A stretch of DNA of 64,000 nt, from assembly GCF_015704865.1 (NCBI RefSeq), contig NZ_JADQTO010000003.1, forward strand, positions 553,955 to 617,954. The letters run 5' to 3'. The position numbers and the translations under genes are program-made. The DNA comes from Actinoplanes aureus. Its GTDB lineage: Bacteria > Actinomycetota > Actinomycetes > Mycobacteriales > Micromonosporaceae. Positions 7,907-16,044 of this stretch are shown here, piece after piece. The notes under the pieces were generated by a model that did not search any database, was not told the DNA's origin, and worked only from the letters and a program-made list of their open reading frames with translations. Each line of letters opens with the position of its first letter. Within the stretch, counting starts at the first letter, position 1.

Positions 7907-8494
7907 GTGATCACCGTGCCCGCCGGCAGCAGCCTCACTCTGCGCTGCCCGGACACGCAGGAGATCGTCCTGGTCACCCTGGCCGAGTCGCGGGCGCCGT
8001 TCATCGCCGAACTGCCGCCGATCCCGGTGCTGAGCCTCGACGGCCCGGGTGTCCGGCGCTTCGGGATCCTCGAACTGGTCACCGCGTCCGGCGTGACGTT
8101 CGTCGAGGCCGAACTGCGTGACGACCTGCTGCGGGTGCTCGGTGACGCGCCGACCGGCGTGGTCCAGCGGCGGGCGGCGGCGCGCAAGGCCGGGCCGTAC
8201 CCGGCGACCGGCACCGTGCAGGTCGAGACCGCCGGGCGCCGCGGTCTGGTCGCGGTCACCGGCCGGGTCGAGGACATCTCCACCGAGGGCGTGCTGCTGC
8301 GCGCCACCGCGGCCGACGAGCGGCCGTCGCTGCCGTCCGGGATCGAGCGGACGTTGCTGCACGTCGCCATGCCGTGGGGTGAGCTGACCGCGGCGGTCAC
8401 CACCGTCGACCAGCGCGCCGATCTGCTGCGCGGCCGGTTCGAGTGGATCGACCCGGCCGGCATGGACGCGCTGGCCGAGTTCTGCCGGCCGTAG
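7907..8494 (+). CDS. PilZ-domain protein (putative c-di-GMP binder)
   Basis: This 195-residue protein has an N-terminal half resembling a YcgR-type beta domain (about 1-80) and a C-terminal PilZ-like domain. The PilZ signature is visible as QRRAAARKA (arginine-rich linker) followed about 30 residues later by RVEDISTEGVLLRA, which fits the (D/N)xSxxG element that binds c-di-GMP. Target and pathway are unknown, and no cyclase or motility gene is adjacent. The GTG/ATC opening at 7907 is the only reasonable start. Confidence 0.75.
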   Translation: MITVPAGSSLTLRCPDTQEIVLVTLAESRAPFIAELPPIPVLSLDGPGVRRFGILELVTASGVTFVEAELRDDLLRVLGDAPTGVVQRRAAARKAGPYPATGTVQVETAGRRGLVAVTGRVEDISTEGVLLRATAADERPSLPSGIERTLLHVAMPWGELTAAVTTVDQRADLLRGRFEWIDPAGMDALAEFCRP

Positions 8495-8552
8495 GTTCCG
8501 GAACTCAACTCCTCTTCCGCCGCGAGTAGCGCAGTGACCTGCGCCAATGCTC

Positions 8553-8634
8553 GGAACCGGTTCCGGGGAAGCGCTTCACCGTCATTGACAGCGCTCAGCG
8601 CCCGGTTCAAAGTGACCTCCAATAGAGCGCTTTC
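8553..8634 (+). promoter_or_regulatory. LacI-type operator cluster and putative promoter upstream of GH16 gene
   Basis: The 197-base gap before the GH16 gene contains GGAACCGGTTCC (8553-8564, perfect palindrome), GAAGCGCTTC (8568-8577, perfect palindrome), a second AGCGCT core at 8590-8595 and a third in GAGCGCTTTC (8625-8634). TTGACA at 8585-8590 could be a -35 element, and the -10 is weak. AGCGCT-centred palindromes are typical of LacI-family sites in actinomycetes. A LacI regulator lies at the end of this cluster. Confidence 0.6.
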
Positions 8635-8691
8635 ACGATTTCGTTCCCTCCGTGAAACCGCGGTGTCACATTCCCCCGAGGAGTTCCCCAC

Positions 8692-10428
8692 ATGACCGTT
8701 CAGGTTTCGGATCCACCGAGGAGCCGGCGCCGGCTGCTGATGCTGGCCGCCGCGCTCGGCGGCCTGCTCACCTCGTTCCTGGCCGTCACCGCGGGCGACG
8801 CCGACGCCGCCGAGGTGGTCGTCTCGCAGAACAAGCCGGTCACCGCTTCGTCCGTCGAATGGGCCGGCACCCCCGCCTCGGCCGCGGTCGACGGCAACAC
8901 CGGCACCCGCTGGTCCAGCGCGTTCGCCGCGAGCCAGTGGTTCCAGGTCGACCTGGGCACCGCCACCGCGGTCAGCCGGGTCGCGATCAACTGGGAGGGC
9001 GCCTACGCCAGGGCGTTCACCATCCAGCTGTCCACCGACGGCGCTTCGTGGAACCAGGCGTACGCGACGACCACCGGCACCGGCGGGCAGCAGAGCATCC
9101 CGGTCTCCGGCACCGCCCGCTACGTACGGATCAACCTCACCCAGCGCGCCCTGGAGATCTACGGCTACTCGTTCTGGGAGTTCCAGGTCTTCGCCGGCGG
9201 CACCACGCCCACCTCGCCGACGCCCACCGCCTCGCCGAGCAACCCCGGCGGCACCCGGCTGCTCTCCTACGCCAAGCCGGCCCGCGCCTCGACGGAGCAG
9301 AACGACCCGCAGTGCAACCCGTGCACCGCGGACAAGGCGTTCGACAACGACCCGGCCAGCCGCTGGGCCACCAACCCGACCGGCGGCTGGGTCGACCCCG
9401 GCTGGATCCAGGTCGACCTCGGCGCGACCGCGCAGATCAGCCAGGTCGTCCTGCAGTGGGACCCGGCGTACGCGCGCTCCTACCAGATCCAGGTCTCCGG
9501 CGACGGAACCAACTGGACCTCCATCTACTCGACGACCACCGGTGACGGCCTGAAGGACGTCATCAACGCCACCGGCACCGGCCGCTACGTGCGGATGTAC
9601 GGCACCGCCCGCAGCAGCGCGTACGGCTACTCGCTCTGGGAGTTCAGCGTGTACGGAACCGGCGGCAACCCGACCGCACCGCCCGCCAAGCCCGCCGATC
9701 CGACCTTCCCGGCCACCCGCCTGGTGTTCTCCGACGAGTTCAACGGCGCGGCCGGTAGCAAGCCGGACACCGCGAAGTGGACCTACGACCCCGGCTTCCC
9801 GCAGAACGGCGAGGTCCAGTACTACACGGCGGACAGCGCCAACGCCGCCATGAACGGCACCGGCGCCCTGGTCATCGAAGCCCGCCGGGAGGCCTCGAAC
9901 GGCCGCGACTACACCTCGCACCGGATGAACACCAGCAACAAGTTCCACGTCCAGTACGGCCGGATCGAGGCGCGGATCAGAGTGCCGAAGGGCAACGGTC
10001 TGTGGCCGGCGTTCTGGATGATGGGCGACGACTTCCTGCAGGGCCGCCCGTGGCCGTACAACGGCGAGATCGACATCATGGAGGTCCTCGGCCGGAACAC
10101 CAGTGAGGCCTACTCGACGCTGCACGCCCCGGCCTACAACGGTGGCGGCGGCTACGGCCAGAAGTACGCCACCCCGGACCTGTCGCTGGACTTCCACACC
10201 TACGCGGCCGAATGGGACAGCAAGGGCATCCGCTTCTTCCTGGACAACCAGCTGGTCTTCACCGCGAACAAGGAGACCGTGGAGAACACCCGCGGCCCGT
10301 GGATCTTCGACCACAAGTTCTATCTGATCCTGAACCTGGCCGTCGGCGGCGACTTCCCCGGCCCGATCGACGCCACCACCCCGTTCCCGAGCCGGATGCT
10401 CGTCGACTACGTGAGGGTGTACCAATGA
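8692..10428 (+). CDS. Secreted glycoside hydrolase family 16 enzyme with two discoidin (F5/8 type C) modules
   Basis: This is a 578-residue exported protein. It has a twin-arginine-like N-terminus (SRRRLLMLAAAL) ending in DADAA, discoidin/CBM32-like modules at about 40-170 and 195-325, a Thr/Pro linker, and a GH16 catalytic domain at about 340-578. The active-site motif is visible as NGEIDIMEVLG, with the two catalytic glutamates of EIDIME. GH16 enzymes cleave beta-1,3(4)-glucans, agar or carrageenan; laminarin-type glucan is my guess. Its stop overlaps the ATG of the next gene (ATGA). Likely controlled by the AGCGCT sites upstream. Confidence 0.9.
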   Translation: MTVQVSDPPRSRRRLLMLAAALGGLLTSFLAVTAGDADAAEVVVSQNKPVTASSVEWAGTPASAAVDGNTGTRWSSAFAASQWFQVDLGTATAVSRVAINWEGAYARAFTIQLSTDGASWNQAYATTTGTGGQQSIPVSGTARYVRINLTQRALEIYGYSFWEFQVFAGGTTPTSPTPTASPSNPGGTRLLSYAKPARASTEQNDPQCNPCTADKAFDNDPASRWATNPTGGWVDPGWIQVDLGATAQISQVVLQWDPAYARSYQIQVSGDGTNWTSIYSTTTGDGLKDVINATGTGRYVRMYGTARSSAYGYSLWEFSVYGTGGNPTAPPAKPADPTFPATRLVFSDEFNGAAGSKPDTAKWTYDPGFPQNGEVQYYTADSANAAMNGTGALVIEARREASNGRDYTSHRMNTSNKFHVQYGRIEARIRVPKGNGLWPAFWMMGDDFLQGRPWPYNGEIDIMEVLGRNTSEAYSTLHAPAYNGGGGYGQKYATPDLSLDFHTYAAEWDSKGIRFFLDNQLVFTANKETVENTRGPWIFDHKFYLILNLAVGGDFPGPIDATTPFPSRMLVDYVRVYQ

Positions 10429-11687
10429 GGCGCCTGTTCGCCGGCGCAGCGGCCGCCGTCCTCGCCGCCTACCTGCTGGTGAACGCCTCGGGCGCGAGTG
10501 CCGCCGACACCCTGCTGTCACAGGGCCGGACGGCCACCGCCTCGTCGGTGGAGAACGCCGCCTTCCCGGCGTCCAACGCCGTGGACGGCAACACCGGCAC
10601 CCGCTGGTCCAGCGCGTTCAGCGACCCGCAATGGCTGCAGGTCGACCTCGGCGCGAGCGCCACGATCACCTCGGTCGTGCTGGACTGGGAGTCCGCGTAC
10701 GCCCGCTCCTTCAGCCTGCGGACCTCGGCCAACGGGCAAAGCTGGACCACGATCCACAACACCACGACGGGTACGGGCGGACGGCAGACGATCAATGTCA
10801 GCGGCACCGGCCGTTACGTGCGACTGGAAACCACCGTCCGCGCCACGCAGTGGGGTGTGTCGCTCAAGGAGTTCCAGGTGTTCGGCAGCGGGGGAGGCGG
10901 CGGCGGTACGCCGACCATCCCGCCGGGCGCGGTACGGGTGGCCGAGTTCCTCGCCGACTGCCCGTTCAGCCACCGGCTCCCGGACGACCCGATCATCTTC
11001 CCGAACCTGCCGGGCGCCTCGCACATGCACAGCTTCTTCGGCGCCACCAACACCAACGCCTACAGCACGGTCGACACGCTGCTCAACGCGAACAGCAACT
11101 GCAACCCGTCGATCGACAAGTCCTCGTACTGGATCCCCACCATGTACCAGGACAACGTGCCGGTCGAGCCGGTCACCGGCATCTTCTACTACCTCGGTGA
11201 GGGTGTCCGGGACGACCTGATCGCACAGACCCAGCCGCTGCCGCTGGGCCTGCGCATCGTCGCCGGCAACGCGAAGGCGACCGGTCCGGCCGACAACACC
11301 ATCTCGCGCTGGTCGTGCCTGCACGCCGGGCACGTCGGCTCCTCGTCCGACTTCGTCAACTGCCCGGCCGGCACGATGCTGGAGTCGTACCTGGACTTCC
11401 CGCACTGCTGGAACGGCCGTGACCTGGACTCGGCCGACCACAAGAGCCACATGGCGTACCCGGTGGGCAACGCCTGCCCGGCCAGCCACCCGGTGGTCGT
11501 GCCGAAACTGCGGCAGGTCATGCGGTACCCGGTCAACGGGAACCCGGCCCGGCTGCGGCTGGCCTCCGGCGGCGGGTACACGATGCACGGCGACTTCTTC
11601 AACGCCTGGCCGGTGGAGGAGATGGCGCGCCGGGTGAACGACTGCATCCGCCCGATCATCAAGTGCGGTGTCGACGGACGGCCCTGA
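10425..11687 (+). CDS. Secreted discoidin-DUF1996 protein
   Basis: This 420-residue protein has a signal peptide (residues 1-27, ending ASGASAAD), one discoidin module (about 28-155), a GSGGGGGG linker and a DUF1996 domain (about 165-410). DUF1996 is identified by HMHSFFGATNTN, LDFPHCWNGRDLDSADHKSH and multiple Cys. It is known from fungi and actinomycetes as a secreted domain tied to polysaccharide degradation; its activity is not established. The ATGA overlap with the GH16 gene indicates one operon. Its discoidin module is close to the first module of the GH16 protein, suggesting module duplication. Confidence 0.88.
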   Translation: MRRLFAGAAAAVLAAYLLVNASGASAADTLLSQGRTATASSVENAAFPASNAVDGNTGTRWSSAFSDPQWLQVDLGASATITSVVLDWESAYARSFSLRTSANGQSWTTIHNTTTGTGGRQTINVSGTGRYVRLETTVRATQWGVSLKEFQVFGSGGGGGGTPTIPPGAVRVAEFLADCPFSHRLPDDPIIFPNLPGASHMHSFFGATNTNAYSTVDTLLNANSNCNPSIDKSSYWIPTMYQDNVPVEPVTGIFYYLGEGVRDDLIAQTQPLPLGLRIVAGNAKATGPADNTISRWSCLHAGHVGSSSDFVNCPAGTMLESYLDFPHCWNGRDLDSADHKSHMAYPVGNACPASHPVVVPKLRQVMRYPVNGNPARLRLASGGGYTMHGDFFNAWPVEEMARRVNDCIRPIIKCGVDGRP

Positions 11688-11700
11688 TACAACAGTGGGC

Positions 11701-11809
11701 GTGATCTCGAAACCGGGCCGCGGGGGGCGCCCCCCCCCCCCGGGGAAGGTGGGCGCCCCCGCCGGGGGGGGCCCGGGCCCCCAGGGGTTATCTCTAAACC
11801 GGGCCGCGG
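11701..11809. other. GC-homopolymer tract flanked by a duplicated 22-base segment at lacI 5' end
   Basis: A segment starting GTGATCTCGAAACCGGGCCG (11701) recurs as GTTATCTCTAAACCGGGCCG (11787), differing at two G-to-T positions. Between them lies near-pure G/C sequence with a run of 12 C (11730-11741) and one of 8 G (11764-11771). Removing the 86 extra bases would place a GTG start and a normal LacI N-terminus in frame. It looks like either a real insertion or an assembly/sequencing artefact. Confidence 0.7.
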
Positions 11810-11825
11810 CGCCCACCATCCGACC

Positions 11826-12833
11826 ATGGATCTGGTGGCCGCCGCGGCGGGCGTCTCCCGGGCCACCGTGTCCCGCGTGATCAACGGCGCGGCCAACGTG
11901 GCACCCGAGATCCGCGACGCGGTCCAGCGTGCGATCACCAGGACGGGGTACGTGCCGAACGTCGCCGCCCGCAGCCTGGTGACCCGGCGCTCCAACTCGG
12001 TGGCCCTGGTGATCAGCGAGCCGGACCGGCCGGACGACCACTCATTCCTGAACCGGATCTTCACCGACCCGTACTTCGGCCGGGTCACCGCGGGCGCGAC
12101 CGGCGCGCTGCGCCCGCACGACGTGCACCTGGTGGTGGTGCCCACCGACTCGGCCGACCACCACCAGGTGGTCCGCTACCTGCGGCAGGGCCACGTCGAC
12201 GGGGTGCTGCTGATCAGCAGCCACGGCGACGACCCGCTGCCCGGCCAGGTCCTGGCGCTCGGCATCCCGGCGGTGCTGTCGGCCCGGCCGCCGGGCCCGC
12301 TGTCGGTCAGCTACGTCGACGTGGACCAGCGGCTTGGCGCCCAGCTCGCCGCCCAGCACCTGCTCGATCGCGGCTGCCGCCGGCTGGCCACGATCAGCGG
12401 CCCGCTCGACATCCCGGCGGGCGCCGAACGCCTCGACGGCTTCCGCTCCTACCTGGCCGGCCACGGCCTGCCCGAGGTGCCGGCCGTCGTCGGCGACTTC
12501 ACCCGGGCCGGCGGCGAGGCGGCCGCCCACCGGCTACTCGCCGAGCACCCCGACCTGGACGGCCTCTTCGTGGCAAGCGACCTGATGGCCGAGGGCGCGC
12601 TGCGCGCCGTGCAGGACCTGGGCCGGCGGGTGCCGGATCAGGTGGCGGTGGTCGGCTTCGACGACAGCAGCGCCGCCCTCGAATGCCGGCCGCCACTCAC
12701 CACGGTCCGCCAGCCGGTCGAGGAGATGGCCGCGGAGATGGCCGAGCTGCTCATCGCCCACATCGACGAGCCCGGCCGCCTGCCCCGCTCAGTGATCTTC
12801 CAGCCGACCGTGGTGGTCCGCGAATCCGCCTGA
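11826..12833 (+). CDS. LacI-family transcriptional regulator
   Basis: This 335-residue protein has an HTH at residues 1-25 (MDLVAAAAGVSRATVSRVIN, hinge TRTGYVPNVAARSL) and a periplasmic-binding-like sugar sensor (about 60-335). LacI proteins usually have 5-12 residues before MDLVA. The codons just upstream read AHHPT, and with the anomalous tract at 11701-11809 removed a GTG start would give MISKPGRGAHHPT before MDLVA. The ATG at 11826 is therefore probably internal and the annotated start provisional. Its likely targets are the AGCGCT palindromes before the GH16 gene. The effector is probably an oligosaccharide. Confidence 0.85.
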   Translation: MDLVAAAAGVSRATVSRVINGAANVAPEIRDAVQRAITRTGYVPNVAARSLVTRRSNSVALVISEPDRPDDHSFLNRIFTDPYFGRVTAGATGALRPHDVHLVVVPTDSADHHQVVRYLRQGHVDGVLLISSHGDDPLPGQVLALGIPAVLSARPPGPLSVSYVDVDQRLGAQLAAQHLLDRGCRRLATISGPLDIPAGAERLDGFRSYLAGHGLPEVPAVVGDFTRAGGEAAAHRLLAEHPDLDGLFVASDLMAEGALRAVQDLGRRVPDQVAVVGFDDSSAALECRPPLTTVRQPVEEMAAEMAELLIAHIDEPGRLPRSVIFQPTVVVRESA

Positions 12834-12851
12834 CCAGCTCAGGCAAGCTCC

Positions 12852-12964
12852 GTGCTGTTTCCCGGCGGCCGCGCTGGGGCCGTGTGCGGCTGCTTGCCGG
12901 CGCTGGGAGAGCGGGGACGGGACGGCTTCGGCGGGACGGGCGGTTACCGTACCCCGAAGAAGCG
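12852..12964 (+). repeat. Dispersed 115-bp intergenic repeat, copy B
   Basis: The copy runs from GTGCTGTTTCCCGGCGGCC to CCCCGAAGAAGCG and contains the shared inner blocks GGGAGAGCGGGGACGGG and CGGCTTCGGCGGGAC. It lies 18 bases after the lacI stop, in the convergent gap with the formate/nitrite channel gene, oriented with lacI. Confidence 0.8.
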
Positions 12965-12985
12965 AGACCGGGAAGCGGACCTCCG

Positions 12986-13831
12986 TCAGTCATGGTCCTT
13001 TGAAGGTGTCGCCTGGTTCGGCTGGTCGTCGCGCAGATACATGTACCAGTACGTGGTCGCTACGAACACGACCGCGCCGACGAGGTTTCCGGCGAAGGCG
13101 AAGACCCAGTTGCGGACCGTGTCGTCCCAGTCGAGGTCCGGGACGCCGGCGAAGATCGCGGCCGGCAGGAAGAACATGTTGGCGATCAGGTGGTCGAAGC
13201 CCATCGCCACGAAGGCCATGATCGGGAAGAAGATGCCGAGGATCTTTCCGGAGACCTGGTCCGAGGCCAGCGAGATCCATACCGCGAGGCACACCAGCCA
13301 GTTGCAGCCGAGCGCGCGCAGGAAGATCTGCCAGTTGCTCTCGTGCACGGCCTTCGCCTCGGCGATCACGGCCAGCCGCTCGTAGGCCAGCGCGCCCGGG
13401 CTGCCGGCCTCGCTGCCGATGTCACCGATCACGCCGGTCTGCACGGCGAGGAAGTAGGCGACGAACACCGCACCGGCGAGGTTGCCGATCAGCACCAGGG
13501 AGAAGTTTCTCAGCACGTCGGCCCAGGACAGCCGGCCCTGCATGGCGCTGAGCGGAACCAGCAGCATGTTGCCGGTGAGCAGGTGCGAACCGGCGATCAG
13601 GACGAGTACCAGACCCAGCGTGAACGCCGCGCCGGTGAACAGCGTCGGCAGGCTGCCCCAGAGTTCGGGGTCGAGCCCGGCCGACACGGTGATGGCGACC
13701 AGCCCGCCGAACGCGATGTAGGTCCCGGCGAGGAAGGAACCCACGAGCGTCTTGTCCCACCGCAGTTCGGCCTTCTTCACGCCGACCGTCACGGCGGCGC
13801 GGGCGACTTCCTGCGGTTCCTTGGCAGCCAT
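12986..13831 (-). CDS. Formate/nitrite transporter-family channel (FocA/NirC)
   Basis: This 281-residue protein has six hydrophobic segments. Family marks include SFLAGTYIAFGGL in the first helix, LLTGNML, NLAGAVFVAYFL and a late GFDHLIANMFF that matches the conserved GxxHxxANM pore motif. FNT channels pass formate, nitrite or hydrosulfide with a central His as gate. The substrate cannot be assigned, since no formate lyase or nitrite reductase is adjacent. It lies 49 bases after the PheS-like gene on the same strand and may share its transcript. Confidence 0.9.
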   Translation of the reverse strand: MAAKEPQEVARAAVTVGVKKAELRWDKTLVGSFLAGTYIAFGGLVAITVSAGLDPELWGSLPTLFTGAAFTLGLVLVLIAGSHLLTGNMLLVPLSAMQGRLSWADVLRNFSLVLIGNLAGAVFVAYFLAVQTGVIGDIGSEAGSPGALAYERLAVIAEAKAVHESNWQIFLRALGCNWLVCLAVWISLASDQVSGKILGIFFPIMAFVAMGFDHLIANMFFLPAAIFAGVPDLDWDDTVRNWVFAFAGNLVGAVVFVATTYWYMYLRDDQPNQATPSKDHD

Positions 13832-13880
13832 CGCGAGTCTCCTGTCCGTTCTCCTACGCCGATACCCGCCGACGAGGCGC

Positions 13881-14984
13881 TTACTCTCCGGACGGGTGGT
13901 GCAGCGCGGCGTGGATCCGGTCGCGCAGCCGGTTCGCCAGGGGCACCGGGATCGACCGCGCGGGCGCGCGCAGCACCACGCGTACCAGAAGATTCACCTG
14001 GCCAGGCCCGATGCGCAGCCGGTCCGCCGCGGCCGGCGGCAGCAGTGCCGCCGGTGTGGCCGACAGGATCCGGACCTGTTCCACCAGGTCCGCGTCCGCG
14101 CCGAGCGCGTCCCGGACCCGGTCCCCGGCGAGTTCGTCGTCGAGCACCTCGTCGCAGGCCACCGAGACGTCGCGCCGGGCCGCCGGTTGCGCCGACACCG
14201 GCCGGTACGGGTCCAGACCCAGCATCTGCCCGGCGATGCGCGGATCAGCAGCGCGCAGCAGCCGGATGTCGTCGATCCCCTTGCGCAGCATGAGAAGCCG
14301 GTCCAGGCCCAGCCCCATCGCCAGCCCCGACGCCCCGGCCAGGCCCGCACCGGCGAGGACACCGGGATGCGCCAGCCCGCACTCGCCGACCTCGACCCAT
14401 TGCCCGTCCGCTGCGGCCACCTCGATCTCGCCGCCCGCCGTGGTGTACGGGTGCACCGCCGGAATCGTCCGCCACGCCCGCCCTGGCAGTACCGCGGCCA
14501 GCACCCCGGCGACCATCTCGTCCAGGTCACCCACGGTCAGCGCGGCGCCGGAGGTGCGGATCCGCCACAGGTCGGCCTGGTGCGGCATGCCGGTGTGCAA
14601 CCGATCGATGACGTCCCGCCGGTACACCATTCCCGCCGCGACGACGAGCACGTCGGCGACCGGTCGCCGCGCGAGACGGCGCAGCACCGGCGGGATCAGC
14701 GCGGACGTCTGAGTGCGCAGCAGCCGGTCCGGAGCCACGTACCGCGTGTACCGGCGGTCGCGGGCCGCGGCACCGGCCGGATAGCCGAGCCGGTCGTAGT
14801 TGTCGGCGACGGACACGATCCGCTCGCCGCGTTCCCACAGCGTGCCGATGTCCCATCGCGCGGCCAGGTGCCTGCCTGCGGCGACGACCAGGGTTTGCAG
14901 AGCGTGCGGTCCGCCGGCGGGATCGGTCAGGTCCCGCACGGCCAGGTCGGCGGCGAGCGCGGCGGGGGAGAGGTGGGTGTGCAT
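13881..14984 (-). CDS. Orphan monomeric phenylalanyl-tRNA-synthetase-like protein (PheS core + FDX-ACB)
   Basis: This is a 367-residue protein. The class II core (about 20-265) shows motif 2 GMVYRRDVIDRLHTGMPHQ, which parallels the RRDxIDxxH...FHQ of PheS. HPYTTAGGEIEV follows, then motif 3 GLAMGLGLDRLLMLRKGIDD. After YRPVSAQPAARRDVSVACDE a ferredoxin-fold anticodon-binding domain (about 275-367) follows, normally found at the end of PheT. The order matches mitochondrial PheRS, which works as a monomer. The N-terminal coiled coil of bacterial PheS is absent. ATG at 14984 with CGGAG is preferred over GTG at 15017. Preceded by a Phe-codon attenuator. Confidence 0.82.
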   Translation of the reverse strand: MHTHLSPAALAADLAVRDLTDPAGGPHALQTLVVAAGRHLAARWDIGTLWERGERIVSVADNYDRLGYPAGAAARDRRYTRYVAPDRLLRTQTSALIPPVLRRLARRPVADVLVVAAGMVYRRDVIDRLHTGMPHQADLWRIRTSGAALTVGDLDEMVAGVLAAVLPGRAWRTIPAVHPYTTAGGEIEVAAADGQWVEVGECGLAHPGVLAGAGLAGASGLAMGLGLDRLLMLRKGIDDIRLLRAADPRIAGQMLGLDPYRPVSAQPAARRDVSVACDEVLDDELAGDRVRDALGADADLVEQVRILSATPAALLPPAAADRLRIGPGQVNLLVRVVLRAPARSIPVPLANRLRDRIHAALHHPSGE

Positions 14985-15040
14985 CGGAGTGCTCCGTTCC
15001 GGGGGTGGGGCGCCCACCGGCCGGAGATCCGCGAAACGGA

Positions 15041-15065
15041 AACGGCCGCCCGGTGGGCGGCCGTT
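15041..15065 (-). terminator. Attenuator terminator of the PheS-like gene
   Basis: On the minus-strand transcript AACGGCCGCCC pairs perfectly with GGGCGGCCGTT around a 3-base loop, followed by UUCCGUUU. It sits 21 bases after the leader-peptide stop and about 56 bases before the gene start. The 5' arm can alternatively pair with GGCGGCC (15093-15099) inside the leader reading frame, which would be the antiterminator. Confidence 0.85.
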
Positions 15066-15086
15066 GAAGGGTGACGTGGGTACGCG

Positions 15087-15134
15087 TCAGCGGGCCGCCG
15101 AGTGGCGACCGAAGAAGCGCGGCGCGTACTGCAT
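15087..15134 (-). CDS. Phenylalanine leader peptide (15 aa)
   Basis: The short frame reads MQYAPRFFGRHSAAR and stops with TGA. Two adjacent Phe codons (residues 7-8) sit 11 bases before a segment, GGCGGCC, that can pair with the 5' arm of the terminator at 15041-15065. Ribosome stalling at Phe codons under phenylalanine shortage would favour the antiterminator and expression of the synthetase-like gene. This is the classic layout of ribosome-mediated attenuation; the mechanism is inferred from sequence. Confidence 0.78.
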   Translation of the reverse strand: MQYAPRFFGRHSAAR

Positions 15135-15348
15135 GGCTCCATCATGCGCGCGTGGGGGCGGGCGGTAAATCGCATTACCGCGCGCTGTTCCCGGCGGTGA
15201 GGCAAGGTCCTGAAGCGCCAAACCCGCACGGTGGCCGGCTGATCGCCTTGTCGGCGCTCCCCGTCATCGGCGCATTCTGGGCTGTTGCGGCCTACGCCAC
15301 CACCGCCTGAGCGCAAAACCCGACATCGTCCTCTGTAGCGCTCAGCGA

Positions 15349-15908
15349 CTAGCCGAACGTTCCAAGAGCGGTGAATCGAGCGTCCAGATCATCGACCCAT
15401 TGCGCCGGCGTGCGACGGTCCGGCGACGCGACCCCGGCCTCGGCCTGCCACAACGCATCACCCAGAACGGTGCGCAGGTGCCAAGCCATGATCCGGTCCT
15501 CGTCCAATGACAAGACGCAGCCGCAGCGACTCGCGATCCCAGAGGTGATTGTCGCCGTGGAAGTCGCCGTGCACCAGAACGGTCCGGCCGGGCGCCGCGA
15601 GTACCTGGTCGGCCCAATCGCACCAGATCAGCACCCGGTCCCGTTGATCGGATCGGATCAGCGCCCCGAATCGGGCACGAAGCGTGTTCGCCGAGGCATC
15701 CGCCATCGGCCCGCCGTGCGGGTGGCTCAGCCCAGGCGAACTTCACGACGAATCGGCCATCGACTACGGCACTGGCCGCGCACCATTGCGGATCATCACT
15801 CGGCTCCGGCCCTCGAGGCACGATCGTGCCGTCGGCCAGCTCCGGCGCCACCATGCGCAGCGCCACACGCAACGCGTCCACAGTCGGCTCTAGCCACGTC
15901 AATGCCAT
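15349..15908 (-). pseudogene. Aminoglycoside-phosphotransferase-fold kinase, frameshifted remnant
   Basis: Three frames of the minus strand are needed to read it. MALTWLEPTVDALRVALRMV through VVDGRFVVKFAWAEPPA (nucleotide-binding lobe with Lys) starts at 15908. TVLVHGDFHGDNHLWDRESL (catalytic loop, HGDxHxxN) is in a second frame. A C-terminal segment containing RIMAWHLRTVLGDALWQAEA is in a third, ending TAG at 15349. The middle of the kinase is too short, so deletions accompany the frameshifts. It is almost certainly inactive; the substrate of the ancestor is unknown. Confidence 0.7.
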
Positions 15909-16044
15909 TCGTTCACCATGAACGATTACGTCGAGTGCGCGCACAGCCGTGTATTGGCACAAGAGTACGATGGGAATATTCCGAAATTGACGACATCCCC
16001 GTCTTGAGGGTGCCGCCTCGGCTTACCCCGTGAAGGGGGACGTC

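Noticed and set aside
7636..10521. Very long minus-strand open frame (961 codons) across dodecin, PilZ and GH16 genes
   Set aside because: It is antisense to three well-supported genes, has Arg/Gly/Val-rich low-complexity translation and no domain. It is a GC-bias shadow.
15071..15310. Plus-strand 79-codon frame over the attenuator
   Set aside because: It is antisense to the leader peptide and terminator, and has no ribosome site or family.
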